A stretch of 64,000 bases of DNA from Bacteroidetes bacterium GWF2_41_31 (GTDB lineage: Bacteria > Bacteroidota > Bacteroidia > Bacteroidales > F082): the NCBI GenBank assembly GCA_001769215.1, contig MEOL01000029.1:1-64000 (forward strand), read 5' to 3'. Numbering within the stretch: position 1 is the first letter of the stretch; every line of letters starts with the position of its first letter. A program made the position numbers and the translations under genes. The notes under the pieces were generated by a model. It made no database searches. It had not been told where the DNA came from and worked only from the letters and a program-made list of their open reading frames with translations. This document shows, piece after piece, positions 1 through 8,705 of this stretch.

Positions 1-83
1 CCCATTCCGAACAGAGAAGTTAAGCCTGCCTGCGCCAATGATACTGCCCCTGTGGTGGAAAAGTAGGTCGTCGCCAAAGACCC
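1..83 (+). rRNA. rrf: 5S ribosomal RNA, 3' part
   Basis: The window opens inside a 5S rRNA. The conserved core CCCATTCCGAACAGAGAAGT followed by TAAGCC and the GTAGGTCGTCGCC 3' arm are visible; about the first 35 bases lie outside the window. It is the last gene of an rRNA operon read rightward, followed at once by a Rho-independent terminator. The exact 3' end is uncertain by a few bases. Confidence 0.9.
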
Positions 84-120
84 AAAAAAGCTTGCCCTGA
101 AAAGGTCAAGCTTTTTTTTT
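84..120 (+). terminator. rRNA operon terminator
   Basis: An inverted repeat AAAAAAGCTTGCC / GGTCAAGCTTTTTT with a CTGAAAA-type loop is followed by a run of T. It sits directly behind the 5S rRNA and ends the rRNA transcript. Confidence 0.85.
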
Positions 121-356
121 GTGATTAAGCGTTTTGATTTTTTTTGATTCATTATTTTGTAATTTCTCACTATAAGTTTTGTTTGAAAAAAGAGTTCTTT
201 TTTCAACCTGCATACACCATTTTTTTGTTATTGATTGTCTTGTTATTAATAGCAATTAAAAATTTGCGCAATAAGGCTGTAAATATTAAGAAAAGCTGTA
301 AATTGTGCCTTCTTTTTAAGAATTCCATAGTTATGAGCATATTAAAGTAATAAAGT
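121..356. other. Intergenic spacer, no gene seen
   Basis: AT-rich spacer between the rRNA terminator and the first protein gene. Short open frames here have no recognisable product and overlap each other on both strands. No clear TAnnTTTG box in front of the 357 start was found. Confidence 0.5.
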
Positions 357-3299
357 ATGAAACGAAAAAATTTACCTTTAAGCTTAGTATTGATTACCAT
401 TGTTTTAGCAGGAATTATCCTGGGTTTTGTCAATTATAAAAGTGGGGGTTATGCCTCATTGATTAACGACGAAGAAGGCACAGTGGTAACAACTATTAAG
501 ACATCTTCGGATTATTTGGCTATGATTAAAAACAATCAGTCAAGCGGAGTTATTACACCTGAAGATTATAATAAGGTGCAAAATCAACTTCAGGCATTCC
601 ATTCGCAACGAGCCGAATCTCAATTAAAGTGGTCGCAACTTGGACCTGATAATTTTGGCGGTAGGACCAGGGCCATTATATTTGATAATCAAAATCAGTC
701 CTCCACGGTTCTGTATGCAGCCGGAGTTTCCGGTGGAATATGGAAATCAATTAATACTGGTATCACCTGGACTAAAATTAATCAGGCATCTTATAACCTG
801 AATGTTAGCTGTATGGAGCAAGATGCTGACGGTGTTATTTATGCCGGTACCGGCGAACTGTTCAATGCCCAGGATTTCTCTGGCTTGGCTGAAATGGGGT
901 ATACTTCCGGGTTTATGGGTCAGGGTATTTATCAATCAACTGATGGTGAAAACTTTCACTTACTGCCTGCCACTGCACCTACTTTTAATAGTATGTCCAG
1001 CGACTGGGCTTATATTAATGAGTTGGCTGTTAACCAGGAAACCAATGGCGTTTTTGCAGCCACCAATACAGGACTAAAATTTAGTGCTGATAAAGGTGTA
1101 TCCTGGGTTACAGTAAAAGATACTGCCGGGACTGATTTAGTAGAAAACGCTTATGATGTTCAGGTTTCTTCGAGCGGAAGCGTCATTGCTGCCATTGGTA
1201 ATAAATGTTATGTTTCATTGGATGGAGCTATTGATGGTTTTAAGCTCAAATCTACTGGTGATTCGGTAAGCTTACCAGATGCCGGCGATGTCCGGAGAAT
1301 TGAATTTGCTTATGCACCTTCTGATCCCAACATTGTGTACGCAAGTGTAATTAACAAATTCGGATCAAACTACGGCATCTATTTATCAGAAGATAAAGGG
1401 GATACCTGGAGAGTTATTTTACCTGGTACACCCGCTGTTGTTGTTTTTTATGGACTCGGTGTGTACAATAACGTGATCAAAGTTTTCCCCAATAATCCAA
1501 ATAAAATTCTATTGGGGGGCCTTGATCTGTGGGAAGGTACAAAAAGTCAGGAAACAGGGTTCTATTCCTGGGTTACGGTTTCTGATTATTTCACCGGGAT
1601 TTTCTCCCCTACATACATGCATTATAGTCAACACGCCATTACCTTCAGACCTGGCTATAACAATACCTTTTTTGTTGGTAATGATGGCGGAGTCTTTATC
1701 GGAAATGTTACTTCAAATGTGTACAGCTACCAAAGCAGTAACCGGAATTACTTTACAACGCAGTTTTATAATGTAGCTGCATCGGGGCAGGAAAATTATG
1801 TTCTTGGTGGCGCCCAGGGCAATGGTTCAATTCTTATAACCGGTGACGGAAATACTTCTAAACAAGGTGAGATGGTACTTAACGGAGATGGTGGAGCCTG
1901 TGCCATTTCAATGATTAACAAAAAAATTATGATCGTTAGTGGTGGAGGAGGTAATCTGTTTCGTACTGAAGACGCGGGCTTTACTTACTCAGGTCAGTTT
2001 TTAGACGGACTTACCTTATCAGGTACCTTCTTTAATACTCCATTGGCACTTTGGGAGAGTTTCGATAACCCAAACAGCCGCGACTCCTTAGTTTATCACG
2101 CGAGAAAAGTGATCCCAGGTGGTACACGCATACAGGTGTTAAGTAAAAACAGCTTTCAGCCTTTTTATTATACCACCCCAACCGATGTTAACTTAAACAT
2201 AGGTGATTCGCTAAAGATTCGTGATGTTGTTTCCTCCAGACTTTTTATAGCAAGCGATAATGTTGTCGGGATGACAAATGAGCTTCACCTGTTTGCCAAA
2301 GAGCCTGAGTGGTTTATCATAGCCAATTCAGCGGTGAGTAATTTTATTGGCGACCCGCAATGTTTGGCCTATTCATCTGATGCCAATCATTTGTTTGTTG
2401 GAATGCGTGATGGACGTTTATATCGATTATCAAATCTGGCTTTAGCATATAACTATGCCCGCGCTGATGTAAATAGTTCTGAATGTATCGTTGCAACCCA
2501 GGAAATTCCTTTGTACATACCTGGTACAACAACACCAATTACTCAGGTAGTCACCTCCGTATCTGTAGACCCCGGCAATCCTAACAATGTGATGGTCACT
2601 TTGGGCAATTATGGAAATGAACATTATATTCTCTTTACAGAGAATGGTTTAGATGAATTTCCTGTGTTTACCAGCAGACAAAGTAATCTGCCACAGATGC
2701 CGGTTTATTCTTCTATTCTCGAAATGACTAATCCGGACATGGCTATTATTGGAACCGAGCATGGCGTTTTTGTGAACGAAAATATTCATAGTACTTCATC
2801 TCAATGGGTGAAACAAGACAGCCTGATGGGGAGTGTGCCTGTATTCCAGCTACAACAGCAGAATGTGGCAAAGGTTGCCGACACCGTGATTTTTGTTAAT
2901 GGTTCGGAGATTTCGACCGTTGTCTTCCCGGGAACAAGTAACTACGGAATTATTTATGCCGCTACCTTTGGCCGTGGACTTTTGCGCTCGAACACTTATC
3001 GTAAACCGGTTGCCATAGATGAGCATGATTTGGGTGATATTTCCCAAATCCGCGAGCTTAAAATGTATCCAAACCCGGTTATTGATCATGCCACCATTGA
3101 ATTGGCCGCTGATCAAAATGCTGATATAATACTAACCATATATGATATTACGGGACGAAAGGTTGATCAGCAATCGTCCAGCGTTCATAAAGGGGATAAC
3201 AAGATCCAGCTAAACCTGGATGATCTTAATACAGGAACTTACGTAATTACTGCCATGGTGGGGAATGCTAAGTATTCGCAGAAATTTATCGTGAAATAA
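357..3299 (+). CDS. Large secreted T9SS cargo with sortilin/BNR-type propeller
   Basis: A 980-residue exported protein. It begins with a Lys/Arg-rich hydrophobic segment (about residues 1-25) that acts as signal peptide or anchor. From about residue 90 come repeats of the sortilin/BNR glycosidase-like propeller type (WSQLGPDNFGGRTRAI, SGGIWKSINTG, LSEDKGDTWR, FRTEDAGFTY), expected to fold into one or two beta-propellers. The last 80 residues, starting LKMYPNPVIDHATIEL, form the T9SS type A sorting domain, so the protein should be secreted through the outer membrane and probably anchored on the surface. The substrate is unknown; such propellers serve in adhesion or binding. The next cargo gene begins 28 bases after the stop, so the two are probably co-transcribed. 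Confidence 0.85.
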   Translation: MKRKNLPLSLVLITIVLAGIILGFVNYKSGGYASLINDEEGTVVTTIKTSSDYLAMIKNNQSSGVITPEDYNKVQNQLQAFHSQRAESQLKWSQLGPDNFGGRTRAIIFDNQNQSSTVLYAAGVSGGIWKSINTGITWTKINQASYNLNVSCMEQDADGVIYAGTGELFNAQDFSGLAEMGYTSGFMGQGIYQSTDGENFHLLPATAPTFNSMSSDWAYINELAVNQETNGVFAATNTGLKFSADKGVSWVTVKDTAGTDLVENAYDVQVSSSGSVIAAIGNKCYVSLDGAIDGFKLKSTGDSVSLPDAGDVRRIEFAYAPSDPNIVYASVINKFGSNYGIYLSEDKGDTWRVILPGTPAVVVFYGLGVYNNVIKVFPNNPNKILLGGLDLWEGTKSQETGFYSWVTVSDYFTGIFSPTYMHYSQHAITFRPGYNNTFFVGNDGGVFIGNVTSNVYSYQSSNRNYFTTQFYNVAASGQENYVLGGAQGNGSILITGDGNTSKQGEMVLNGDGGACAISMINKKIMIVSGGGGNLFRTEDAGFTYSGQFLDGLTLSGTFFNTPLALWESFDNPNSRDSLVYHARKVIPGGTRIQVLSKNSFQPFYYTTPTDVNLNIGDSLKIRDVVSSRLFIASDNVVGMTNELHLFAKEPEWFIIANSAVSNFIGDPQCLAYSSDANHLFVGMRDGRLYRLSNLALAYNYARADVNSSECIVATQEIPLYIPGTTTPITQVVTSVSVDPGNPNNVMVTLGNYGNEHYILFTENGLDEFPVFTSRQSNLPQMPVYSSILEMTNPDMAIIGTEHGVFVNENIHSTSSQWVKQDSLMGSVPVFQLQQQNVAKVADTVIFVNGSEISTVVFPGTSNYGIIYAATFGRGLLRSNTYRKPVAIDEHDLGDISQIRELKMYPNPVIDHATIELAADQNADIILTIYDITGRKVDQQSSSVHKGDNKIQLNLDDLNTGTYVITAMVGNAKYSQKFIVK

Positions 3300-3327
3300 T
3301 TTGATTGAAATAATAAAATTGAAGGAT

Positions 3328-5592
3328 ATGAAAAAGATTTATTCAGTGTTGGGCTTTTTGATGTTAATGTCGTTGGCACTATCAGCACAAACAAAGATAT
3401 ATGCCCCAACGCTTAAAGCCCCGGAGAACGGTAAAATAAACCAAATGCCTGATGTGGTACTCGATTGGCAGGCAGTAACAGGAATTACCCTGGATATTAC
3501 CTATGAAGCTCAATTGGCATCTAATATCGATTTTAATGATGCAGTTACCTTTCCCCGGACGGACTTAACCTCTGTACAAACCACGGACCTGATTTTTGGC
3601 CGACAGTACTTTTGGAGGGTGCGTGCCTTTGATCAGAATGATCCTTCTGATTGGTCACAGACATTTTCCTTTCAGGTTGTCTGGACCGTATCGCTCCGTT
3701 CGCAACCAAGTGATGGAGCCATGGTGGATTCTGATCCTGAAATTACCTGGAACCCACTTACCGGAATTACAAAATATCAGTTTCAGATCGATACGGAGTA
3801 TGCATGGCACACCATTGCTAGCGGTGTGAGCACCTCACTAAACTCCGGTACTGTTTTGAATGAAGCCGATATTTGGGCTGTGGGTGATGGGGGAGTCATT
3901 TTGCATTATGATGGAACTTCATGGACTTCCAGCGAAAGCGGCGTTACTGAAGATTTAAAGGATGTTTATTTTGTTGACGCTACTCACGGATATGCGGTTG
4001 GTACCGCAGGCACTATTCTGTTTTATGATGGGTCTTCCTGGGCTGCACAATCTTCAGGGATTAATAGTGATTTGCTTGGTGTTAGTTTTGCTGATGCCAA
4101 TCATGGTGTTGCAGTTGGTGCTTCCGGGAAAATAGCTATTTATACAACTGGTTTATGGTCCGAGGTTATCAGCAATGTTGAAACCGATATTTATGATGTG
4201 GCCATGGTTTCAGAGAATAACATCTGGGCCTGCGGCTTGAGTAAGAAAGTAGTTCATTTTGATGGTACTACCTGGACGGATCAGGTTGTTGGAACCAAAG
4301 ATTTTTACGGAATCAGTTTTCAGGATGATAACAATGGTTGGATTGTTGGTAAAGGCGGAACGATTTATCATTATGATGGAGCTGCCTGGATTGAAGAAAA
4401 TTCCAATACAAGCAGTGACCTTTATAGTGTTAGTACCTATGATTATAAAGGTTATGCCGTGGGTAAAAGCGGTACCATCCTGGCACTGGATGGTGGATGG
4501 TCAGTAGTTTCGTCAGGAACAACCAAGGCTTTGCAAGGAGTATCTGTTATTGGAAGTTATGGCGTTATTGTTGGCGCTTCCGGAACCATTTTACTAAAAA
4601 CCAATGAAGGGTTTAACAGCCCCGCTCTCAAGACAATTACACTTTCTTCTGATATAACGGCCTACAAATTGTCCAACTTATTGTATGACCAAACCTATTA
4701 TTATCATGTCCGTGCAATACATAATGGTGATACATCCGCATGGTCACAGGTTAAATCAATGACAACAAAAGCCACTGTCACGCTTGTAGCACCTATAGAT
4801 CAAGCGGAGACTGATTTATTAATTCTTTTTAAGTGGTCGAAATATGGAGGAACATTGGAATATATTATTGAGATCGATGATAATTCAAATTTTACCGATC
4901 CTTCTTTGTTTTATTCTGACACTAATTCCATTTACTTGATCAGCAGTTATTTTGGAACAGAATATTTTTGGCGTGTCGCGGCTAAAAATGCATTGGATGT
5001 TTCAGACTGGTCGACCCCGTTCTCATTCATTACAAAAAACGAAACTACCCTATTGACTCCTGTTGATGGCCAGATTGATGTTTCTTCATGTCCCAAGTTC
5101 ACCTGGACAGAAATCATTGGCTCCCCGGAATATGAACTTTTGATATCCAAATCATCAGATTTTACAGATCCTGTTTCAGCAATTGCTCAAACTCCTTATT
5201 TGCAATGTGCTGCCCAAATGGAAAAGAATACCATCTTTTACTGGAAGGTTAGGGGAGTTACGTTGCTTGATAGTTCAAATTGGAGTCCTGTTTGGTCGTT
5301 CAAAACCGAAGGGTACATTGGGATTAACGAGTACCTGAACGGCGAGGCTGTTTCTATTTATCCAAACCCAAATAATGGAGACTTTACGCTTTCGTTAGAA
5401 AGTTATTCTACAGATGAATACGGTATTAAGGTGACAGATATAGCGGGAAGAAGCATTTATATAAACACCATCACGTGTTTGCCTGGTGCCAATCAAATGA
5501 ACATTTCCTTGCCAGATATCCAACAGGGTATGTATACACTGATTATCTCAAGAGGTGATGAATCAATTACACATAAGATGTTGGTAAAGTAA
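3328..5592 (+). CDS. Secreted T9SS cargo: fibronectin modules with a nested seven-bladed propeller
   Basis: A 754-residue secreted protein. The ATG at 3328 is chosen because it gives a good signal peptide (MKKIYSVLGFLMLMSLALSAQ); an upstream TTG would add a poor extension. Fibronectin type III-like modules with repeated SDWS/YFWRVRA motifs occur at about residues 25-125, 130-480 and 480-665. About residues 177-427 hold seven repeats of the pattern W/YAVGxxGTIxxYDG, expected to fold as a Ycf48/BNR-like seven-bladed propeller. It appears inserted into the second fibronectin module, whose strands resume after it. The C terminus (VSIYPNPNNGDFTLSL onward) is a T9SS type A sorting domain. The role is probably surface adhesion or binding; no catalytic residues are evident. 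Confidence 0.85.
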   Translation: MKKIYSVLGFLMLMSLALSAQTKIYAPTLKAPENGKINQMPDVVLDWQAVTGITLDITYEAQLASNIDFNDAVTFPRTDLTSVQTTDLIFGRQYFWRVRAFDQNDPSDWSQTFSFQVVWTVSLRSQPSDGAMVDSDPEITWNPLTGITKYQFQIDTEYAWHTIASGVSTSLNSGTVLNEADIWAVGDGGVILHYDGTSWTSSESGVTEDLKDVYFVDATHGYAVGTAGTILFYDGSSWAAQSSGINSDLLGVSFADANHGVAVGASGKIAIYTTGLWSEVISNVETDIYDVAMVSENNIWACGLSKKVVHFDGTTWTDQVVGTKDFYGISFQDDNNGWIVGKGGTIYHYDGAAWIEENSNTSSDLYSVSTYDYKGYAVGKSGTILALDGGWSVVSSGTTKALQGVSVIGSYGVIVGASGTILLKTNEGFNSPALKTITLSSDITAYKLSNLLYDQTYYYHVRAIHNGDTSAWSQVKSMTTKATVTLVAPIDQAETDLLILFKWSKYGGTLEYIIEIDDNSNFTDPSLFYSDTNSIYLISSYFGTEYFWRVAAKNALDVSDWSTPFSFITKNETTLLTPVDGQIDVSSCPKFTWTEIIGSPEYELLISKSSDFTDPVSAIAQTPYLQCAAQMEKNTIFYWKVRGVTLLDSSNWSPVWSFKTEGYIGINEYLNGEAVSIYPNPNNGDFTLSLESYSTDEYGIKVTDIAGRSIYINTITCLPGANQMNISLPDIQQGMYTLIISRGDESITHKMLVK

Positions 5593-5616
5593 TAACAACC
5601 GATTTTAAAAATCAAT

Positions 5617-5650
5617 AAGGCTTCCCTGAAAAGGGGGGCCTTTTGTTTTT
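5617..5650 (+). terminator. Terminator after the T9SS gene pair
   Basis: Hairpin AAGGC-TTCCC / GGGGGGCCTT with a TGAAAA loop followed by TTTTGTTTTT. It lies between convergent genes and may serve both strands. Confidence 0.75.
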
Positions 5651-6422
5651 AATACTTATTGAATCGTTTCCCTAAACTAAAGTTTAGAAATATTCCCGGA
5701 AAAAAAATTTGGATGTTGTCATCGGCCATAATGTTTAACCCGGTGGGCAATATATCAATGGCGGCTCCCACTTCAAGGGATTTAACCAGGGTATTCCTGG
5801 TTCCAAATTCAAAATTTAAACCTGTCTTTAAATACATCCCCGGATGTAAGGTGATTTCATCTAATCCGGTGGAAAAGGGGGCTCTTCCATATATATAAGT
5901 AGATGAGTGCTTCGCGGCATCAAATCGTTCGGTTACTAAAATATAATTGGTGCCATCTCCGGTAACATCTTCGATGATATACAGATAATATGGTTTGGCA
6001 ATACCGAGTGAAAATCCGCCCCCATACATAAATCTTAACTCAACGCCTCCCCAATATGGCTTTTGATTGAGTAACTTTTGCCAAACCATTCCACAGCGTA
6101 AAAAAAAGGCATCATTATACTTGCCAAATACATACCGGCGTGAGTTGGCAAAGTAGGGGTTGATCATCTTCACCTGCTTATACGAGCGCATGCTGAAAAA
6201 TTCGATTTCAAACATGCGTGTTTTAAAATAGGTGATCCGTTTTCCTGTTCTGAAATTGGCTCCAAAACCCAAATTATGAAAGGTGAGGCCGTAAGTGATT
6301 TGCTTGTTATATAAAATTTTGTTTTCTAGGCTATCAATTTCTTCAGTATCAAACTGACCCAAAACAGTTAACCCGGAAAACAACAATAAAATAATGAACG
6401 GTATTTTCCGGAAATAATGCAT
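5649..6422 (-). CDS. Putative outer-membrane beta-barrel protein
   Basis: A 257-residue protein with a signal peptide (MHYFRKIPFIILLLFSGLTVLG, then Q). The rest is made of alternating short hydrophobic strands with aromatic ends and polar turns, ending in a strand near GIFLNFSLGKRF, as in small Bacteroidota outer-membrane barrels. No family name could be assigned. It is read leftward, converging on the T9SS pair and sharing a terminator region with it. The upstream neighbour is a tiny lipoprotein gene on the same strand about 70 bases away, so the two may form a small operon. Function unknown. Confidence 0.65.
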   Translation of the reverse strand: MHYFRKIPFIILLLFSGLTVLGQFDTEEIDSLENKILYNKQITYGLTFHNLGFGANFRTGKRITYFKTRMFEIEFFSMRSYKQVKMINPYFANSRRYVFGKYNDAFFLRCGMVWQKLLNQKPYWGGVELRFMYGGGFSLGIAKPYYLYIIEDVTGDGTNYILVTERFDAAKHSSTYIYGRAPFSTGLDEITLHPGMYLKTGLNFEFGTRNTLVKSLEVGAAIDILPTGLNIMADDNIQIFFPGIFLNFSLGKRFNKY

Positions 6423-6490
6423 GTATCAGAATTCTATTTGATGAGATCACCAAATATCAACCAAAGGCTTGCCAAAGCACAGGGGTAAAC

Positions 6491-6619
6491 CTAATACTTG
6501 GCTTCTTTTTGATACTTTTGTGTTTCGCCGTATGCTGCACATTTGCTGGAAGATTTGCAGGAACTGGCCAATACAACGAAGAGTAAAACGGTCGATATCA
6601 GGACGATTAATTTTTTCAT
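6491..6619 (-). CDS. Very small lipoprotein (42 aa)
   Basis: Read leftward, an ATG at 6619 gives a 42-residue peptide ending at TAG 6491-6493. It begins MKKLIVLISTVLLFVVLASSC, a textbook lipoprotein signal with Cys at residue 21 as lipidation site. The mature part is only about 22 residues (KSSSKCAAYGETQKYQKEAKY), rich in Ser, Lys and Tyr. Short peptides of this shape are common and often unannotated in Bacteroidota. It precedes the barrel gene on the same strand. Function unknown; existence is supported by the quality of the signal sequence alone. Confidence 0.65.
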   Translation of the reverse strand: MKKLIVLISTVLLFVVLASSCKSSSKCAAYGETQKYQKEAKY

Positions 6620-6726
6620 AACTTTACTGAATAATAATAATTAGCTGTCGACAAAGGAAAGCACATTTTGCTTAATTAACAAGATTTTTATGATTTTATT
6701 GTCCCACATGATTAGAATAGTTGTAA

Positions 6727-7398
6727 ATGATGAAAAATAACGTTGAAATTGAAGAAAGTTGGAAGGAGGCCCTGTCGGCAGAGTTTGACAAACCCTATTT
6801 TTTGAAGCTGGTAGAATTTGTTAAAGCTGAAAAAAAACAGCAGGTTATTTACCCGCCGGGGCCCAGGATATTCTCAGCTTTCGCTCATACACCCCTTCTA
6901 AAAGTAAAAGTAGTGATCCTGGGACAAGATCCTTATCATGGCGAGGGGCAGGCACATGGGTTGTGCTTCTCGGTACCGGATGGTATTCCATTTCCGCCCT
7001 CTTTAAATAATATTTTTAAAGAGCTAAAAGACGATTTGGGTATCGACAAACCCAGGTCCGGCAACCTGGAAGGCTGGGCCGATCAGGGGGTGTTGTTGCT
7101 CAATACAACACTCACTGTCTGCCAGGCTGCGCCGGCTTCTCATGCAGGGAAAGGTTGGGAAACATTTACCGATGAGGTAATCAGGATCATTTCACTCCGT
7201 AAGGAGGGTGTTGTTTTCATCCTCTGGGGAAATCATGCCAAAAAAAAGCAAGCGCTGATCAATACCTCCAAACATGTTGTTTTATCAGCCGCTCATCCTT
7301 CACCTTTGTCTGCTTATGCCGGTTTTTTTGGCTGTAAACATTTTTCAAAAACAAATGAAATACTGAAAAGAATTGGTTTAGAACCAATTAATTGGTAA
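6727..7398 (+). CDS. ung: Uracil-DNA glycosylase, family 1
   Basis: A cytosolic base-excision repair enzyme that removes uracil from DNA. Family hallmarks are all present: the water-activating loop GQDPYHGEGQAHGL with catalytic Asp at about residue 68, the uracil-binding motif VLLLNTTLTV, and the minor-groove loop HPSPLSAY with catalytic His near residue 190. The length of 223 residues matches the family. Two adjacent ATG codons (6727, 6730) could start it. It stands alone, with its own spacer on both sides. Confidence 0.97.
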   Translation: MMKNNVEIEESWKEALSAEFDKPYFLKLVEFVKAEKKQQVIYPPGPRIFSAFAHTPLLKVKVVILGQDPYHGEGQAHGLCFSVPDGIPFPPSLNNIFKELKDDLGIDKPRSGNLEGWADQGVLLLNTTLTVCQAAPASHAGKGWETFTDEVIRIISLRKEGVVFILWGNHAKKKQALINTSKHVVLSAAHPSPLSAYAGFFGCKHFSKTNEILKRIGLEPINW

Positions 7399-7407
7399 AT
7401 AATTTTA

Positions 7408-7438
7408 TTGTGAAAAGATAACGGTGTAAATATTTTTG
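7408..7438 (+). promoter_or_regulatory. Bacteroidota-type promoter of the porin/GDSL operon
   Basis: TTG at 7408-7410, a 20-base spacer, then TATTTTTG at 7431-7438, a full match to the -7 box TAnnTTTG. The ATG follows at 7473. Confidence 0.7.
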
Positions 7439-7472
7439 TAGTTTTACCACGCATAATTTAAAATATTTATTT

Positions 7473-8687
7473 ATGAGAAAAATTACACTGTTTTTGTTGT
7501 CATCGTTGCTCTTTTCCATGACAATCTATGCGGGCGGATATCAGGTGCGCTTGCAGGGAAATAAGCAAAACGGAATGGGATTGGTGGGTACTTCATTAAA
7601 CATGGGATCCAGTTCTATCTTTTACAATCCCGGGGCTCTTTCCCTCATGAAAGACAAACTTCATTTTGAATTGGGAGCAAGCGGGATTATGTCTAATGTC
7701 GATTTTCAGCGGGCAGGGTCAAATGAAAATTACCAGACAGACAATCCAATGTCAACACCTTTTTATGTTTATGGTGCAGGCAAAATTAACGACATGATTG
7801 CTGTTGGGGTTGGGGTTTACACTCCTTATGGCAGTACATCAAAATGGGAAGATGATTGGACAGGTAAATTGTTGATTCAGAACATTGCGCTCAAAGCCAT
7901 CTTTGTTCAACCAACGATTTCATTTAATTTCAATGAGAAGTTTGGTATCGGGGCCGGGTTTATTCTGGCCATGGGTGATGTGGAAATTAACAAAGCCTTG
8001 AATTACAGTGGTGATGCCAATGCTAACCTGAAAGGTTCAACCACAAGTTATGGTTTTAACATCGGCGCCTTTTATAAAGCCAGCGAAAAGCTTGCCTTTG
8101 GAGTGGATTATCGCTCAGAAATCATGATGAAAATGAAGGACGGTGATGCCACCTTTACCGTTCCGACAGCATTGCAAACCACCATTCCTAAAGACAACAA
8201 ATTTGACGCGGAACTTCCTCTTCCGGCTAACCTCGACTTCAGTATTTCTTATCAGGCTACTGAACAGTTATTGCTTGCATTTGAACTTGACTGGGTGATG
8301 TGGGGAACATACAAATCGCTTGACTTTACTTTTAAAGAACAAGGAGCCTTGTTAAATTCAACCAACCCACGCGAATATAAGGACACTTTTATTCCTCGTA
8401 TTGGTGCACAGTACAGCCTGAACGATCAATTTCAATTGAGAGCCGGGATGTATTACGATCAATCACCTACCAACGAGAAGTATTTCACTCCTGAAACGGT
8501 AAGCTTAAACACCTTTGCTTATACACTTGGCCTTTCATACAGTCCCATCGAAAAACTGAGTATTGATGTTTCATTTTTGCAACTATTTGGTCAAACAGCA
8601 GAAAAGGAATATACTCCAAGTAACTTCAAAGGAACTTATCAAACAATCGTTTATATTCCCGGAATTGGTGTAAGCTTTAAGTTTTAA
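7473..8687 (+). CDS. OmpP1/FadL/TodX-family outer-membrane transporter
   Basis: A 404-residue outer-membrane barrel of the FadL family, which lets hydrophobic molecules such as long-chain fatty acids cross the outer membrane. It has a signal peptide (MRKITLFLLSSLLFSMTIYAGG). The mature N terminus GGYQVRLQGNKQNGMGLVGTS, with NPGALS just downstream, resembles the FadL hatch region (family knowledge). The remainder consists of amphipathic strands and ends in FKF, a typical barrel-terminal aromatic. The next gene, a GDSL-type lipoprotein, starts 18 bases later, so the two form an operon; this pairing suggests that ester hydrolysis at the outer membrane feeds the transporter. Confidence 0.9.
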   Translation: MRKITLFLLSSLLFSMTIYAGGYQVRLQGNKQNGMGLVGTSLNMGSSSIFYNPGALSLMKDKLHFELGASGIMSNVDFQRAGSNENYQTDNPMSTPFYVYGAGKINDMIAVGVGVYTPYGSTSKWEDDWTGKLLIQNIALKAIFVQPTISFNFNEKFGIGAGFILAMGDVEINKALNYSGDANANLKGSTTSYGFNIGAFYKASEKLAFGVDYRSEIMMKMKDGDATFTVPTALQTTIPKDNKFDAELPLPANLDFSISYQATEQLLLAFELDWVMWGTYKSLDFTFKEQGALLNSTNPREYKDTFIPRIGAQYSLNDQFQLRAGMYYDQSPTNEKYFTPETVSLNTFAYTLGLSYSPIEKLSIDVSFLQLFGQTAEKEYTPSNFKGTYQTIVYIPGIGVSFKF

Positions 8688-8705
8688 TTTTAAAAAGAAA
8701 GAATC

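Noticed and set aside
121-356. Short open frames behind the 5S rRNA
   Set aside because: They overlap each other on opposite strands in low-complexity AT-rich sequence and have no credible product.
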